Shown here: one piece after another, positions 5,380 to 6,278 of the stretch
How the letters are laid out: each line of letters starts with the position of its first letter
Position numbering within the stretch: the first letter of the stretch is position 1
Source: an uncultured Eubacteriales bacterium
GTDB taxonomy: Bacteria; Bacillota; Clostridia; Oscillospirales; RGIG7773
Direction of reading: 5' to 3'
NCBI GenBank assembly: GCA_934541205.1
Contig: CAKTDK010000109.1
Span: 1 to 6,278, forward strand
Length of the DNA stretch: 6,278 nucleotides
Translations under genes and position numbers: made by a program
Notes under the pieces: model-generated
What the model saw: the letters and a program-made list of their open reading frames with translations, nothing else
The model's database searches: none
What the model was told of the DNA's origin: nothing

Positions 5380-6278
5380 ATGAAAAGAATCATTGCGTGT
5401 ATGCTGGCACTTATTATGACTGTCAGTGTTTTGACCGGATGCAGTATTAAACCTTCTGATTCTAAAAATCCGTCAGATGAGATATCAGATGAAGTTACCA
5501 CTGCTGATAATGACGATCTTACAACCAAAGAACCTACAGACGATCATACCGGTACAATTGATGATAACGAAAATGATGACGGAAAAGGAAATGACGACGG
5601 AAAAGGAAATGACGACGGAAAAGGAAATGACGATGGAAAAGGAAATGATTTAACAAATCCTAAAGATGAAGAAATTGAAAAAGTACCTATTAAAGTAGAA
5701 GGAGTAGGTTTTGTAAAAGGAGTTACCGACGCAAAATCAACTTTCAGCAATAAGACTTTAAGATTTTATGTTGCTGAAACTTGGGGGCATCCGTCAAACA
5801 ACAGAAATGTTTTGTATCCGAAGTTAAAAGCAGATTATAATTTAAGTATAGAAGCAAAACCGTCAACATACTTAAGAGATACATTACAAAACGTACAGGA
5901 AATTAAAGCAAGAAAGCAGATAGACTTGATAGGAGTAGGACATGAAAAGCTTCCGTCAGTATTTGCAATCTGCCAGCCTTTGCAGAGCAAAATAGATGTA
6001 TCAAAAGCGCCCGCCGGAATAGATACATCGTTAATGGATGCAAATAAAAAAGGTAATGATATAATGTTCATTCCGGTAGCCGGAGGTAAGGAAGGAATAA
6101 TATATAATGCGAGGAATATAAGAAGCGCAGGTAAAGAGCTTCCTTATGATCTTTATAAAAAAGGACAGTGGACGTGGGATAAGTTTGAAGAATACTGCAA
6201 ATTCTTTACAGAAGACAATGATAAAAACGGAGTGCCTGAAAGATGGGGCTTTGGCTGCTGGACAAGAACATTGCATGA
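5380..6278 (+). CDS. Extracellular solute-binding lipoprotein SBP3 (family 1 paralogue, 3' partial)
   Basis: Third paralogue, open through the right edge with no stop (299 complete codons). By comparison with SBP1, about 210 more residues lie outside. The start at 5380 is chosen from ribosome-site spacing; 5374 is the alternative. The signal peptide (MKRIIACMLALIM) is nearly that of SBP1, and the lipobox L-T-G-C puts the lipidated Cys at residue 21. The spacer is acidic and carries four copies of D-D-G-K-G-N (residues 66-89). The binding domain from F111 is mostly SBP1-like, with patches (S-N-K-T-L-R-F-Y, EEYCKFF) that match SBP2 instead. It keeps the acidic loop starting at D279 and the Cys in AICQ and FGCW. 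It should serve the same transporter as SBP1 (inference). Family call is firm; the ligand is unknown. Confidence 0.93.
   Translation, partial: MKRIIACMLALIMTVSVLTGCSIKPSDSKNPSDEISDEVTTADNDDLTTKEPTDDHTGTIDDNENDDGKGNDDGKGNDDGKGNDDGKGNDLTNPKDEEIEKVPIKVEGVGFVKGVTDAKSTFSNKTLRFYVAETWGHPSNNRNVLYPKLKADYNLSIEAKPSTYLRDTLQNVQEIKARKQIDLIGVGHEKLPSVFAICQPLQSKIDVSKAPAGIDTSLMDANKKGNDIMFIPVAGGKEGIIYNARNIRSAGKELPYDLYKKGQWTWDKFEEYCKFFTEDNDKNGVPERWGFGCWTRTLH
5575..5646 (+). repeat. 18-bp tandem repeat (Asp-Asp-Gly-Lys-Gly-Asn) in the SBP3 linker
   Basis: Four in-frame 18-bp units starting at 5575, 5593, 5611 and 5629 encode DDGKGN. Units 2 and 3 are identical, and units 1 and 4 each differ by one silent Asp codon base, so the array is young or actively homogenised. 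It has the same 18-bp period as the SBP1 array but an unrelated sequence. Confidence 0.93.

Overview
The window is AT-rich and uses the standard code: TGG encodes Trp and TGA is a true stop. Its strong AAGGAG-type ribosome sites, lipoproteins with lipobox signal peptides, and T-tailed hairpin terminators point to a low-GC Bacillota, most likely a clostridial gut or anaerobic lineage. The genus cannot be read from this sequence. All genes lie on the + strand.

Layout: (1) positions 1-824 hold the 3' part of a MalF-type (CUT1 family) ABC sugar-transporter permease whose N-terminus lies upstream. (2) Positions 837-1868 hold a MalG-type partner permease. (3) Positions 1898-3457 hold a family-1 extracellular solute-binding lipoprotein (called SBP1 here), 29 nt downstream and so probably in the same operon. 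The operon is closed by a strong hairpin terminator at 3472-3503. (4) Positions 3613-5145 hold a second paralogous binding lipoprotein (SBP2), with its own near-consensus promoter (TTGACT, 17 nt, TATAAA) and its own terminator hairpin. (5) Positions 5380-6278 hold a third paralogue (SBP3), open to the window edge, behind a 234-nt, very AT-rich leader with repeated octamers and inverted repeats.

The genes would form one importer. The two permeases form the membrane channel and the lipoproteins capture substrate outside the cell. No ATPase gene is present, so a shared ATPase of the MsmX/MsiK kind encoded elsewhere is the expected partner (inference). The substrate cannot be named; a carbohydrate or glycan is the family expectation.

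The unusual part is the tandem set of three binding proteins behind one permease pair. Their binding domains are closely related, down to long identical DNA stretches and patchwork similarity. Each has a completely different low-complexity linker of nearly the same length (about 90 residues) between the lipid anchor and the domain. Two of the linkers are built from different 18-bp tandem repeats. Separate terminators, and a clear promoter for SBP2, suggest that the copies can be expressed independently.
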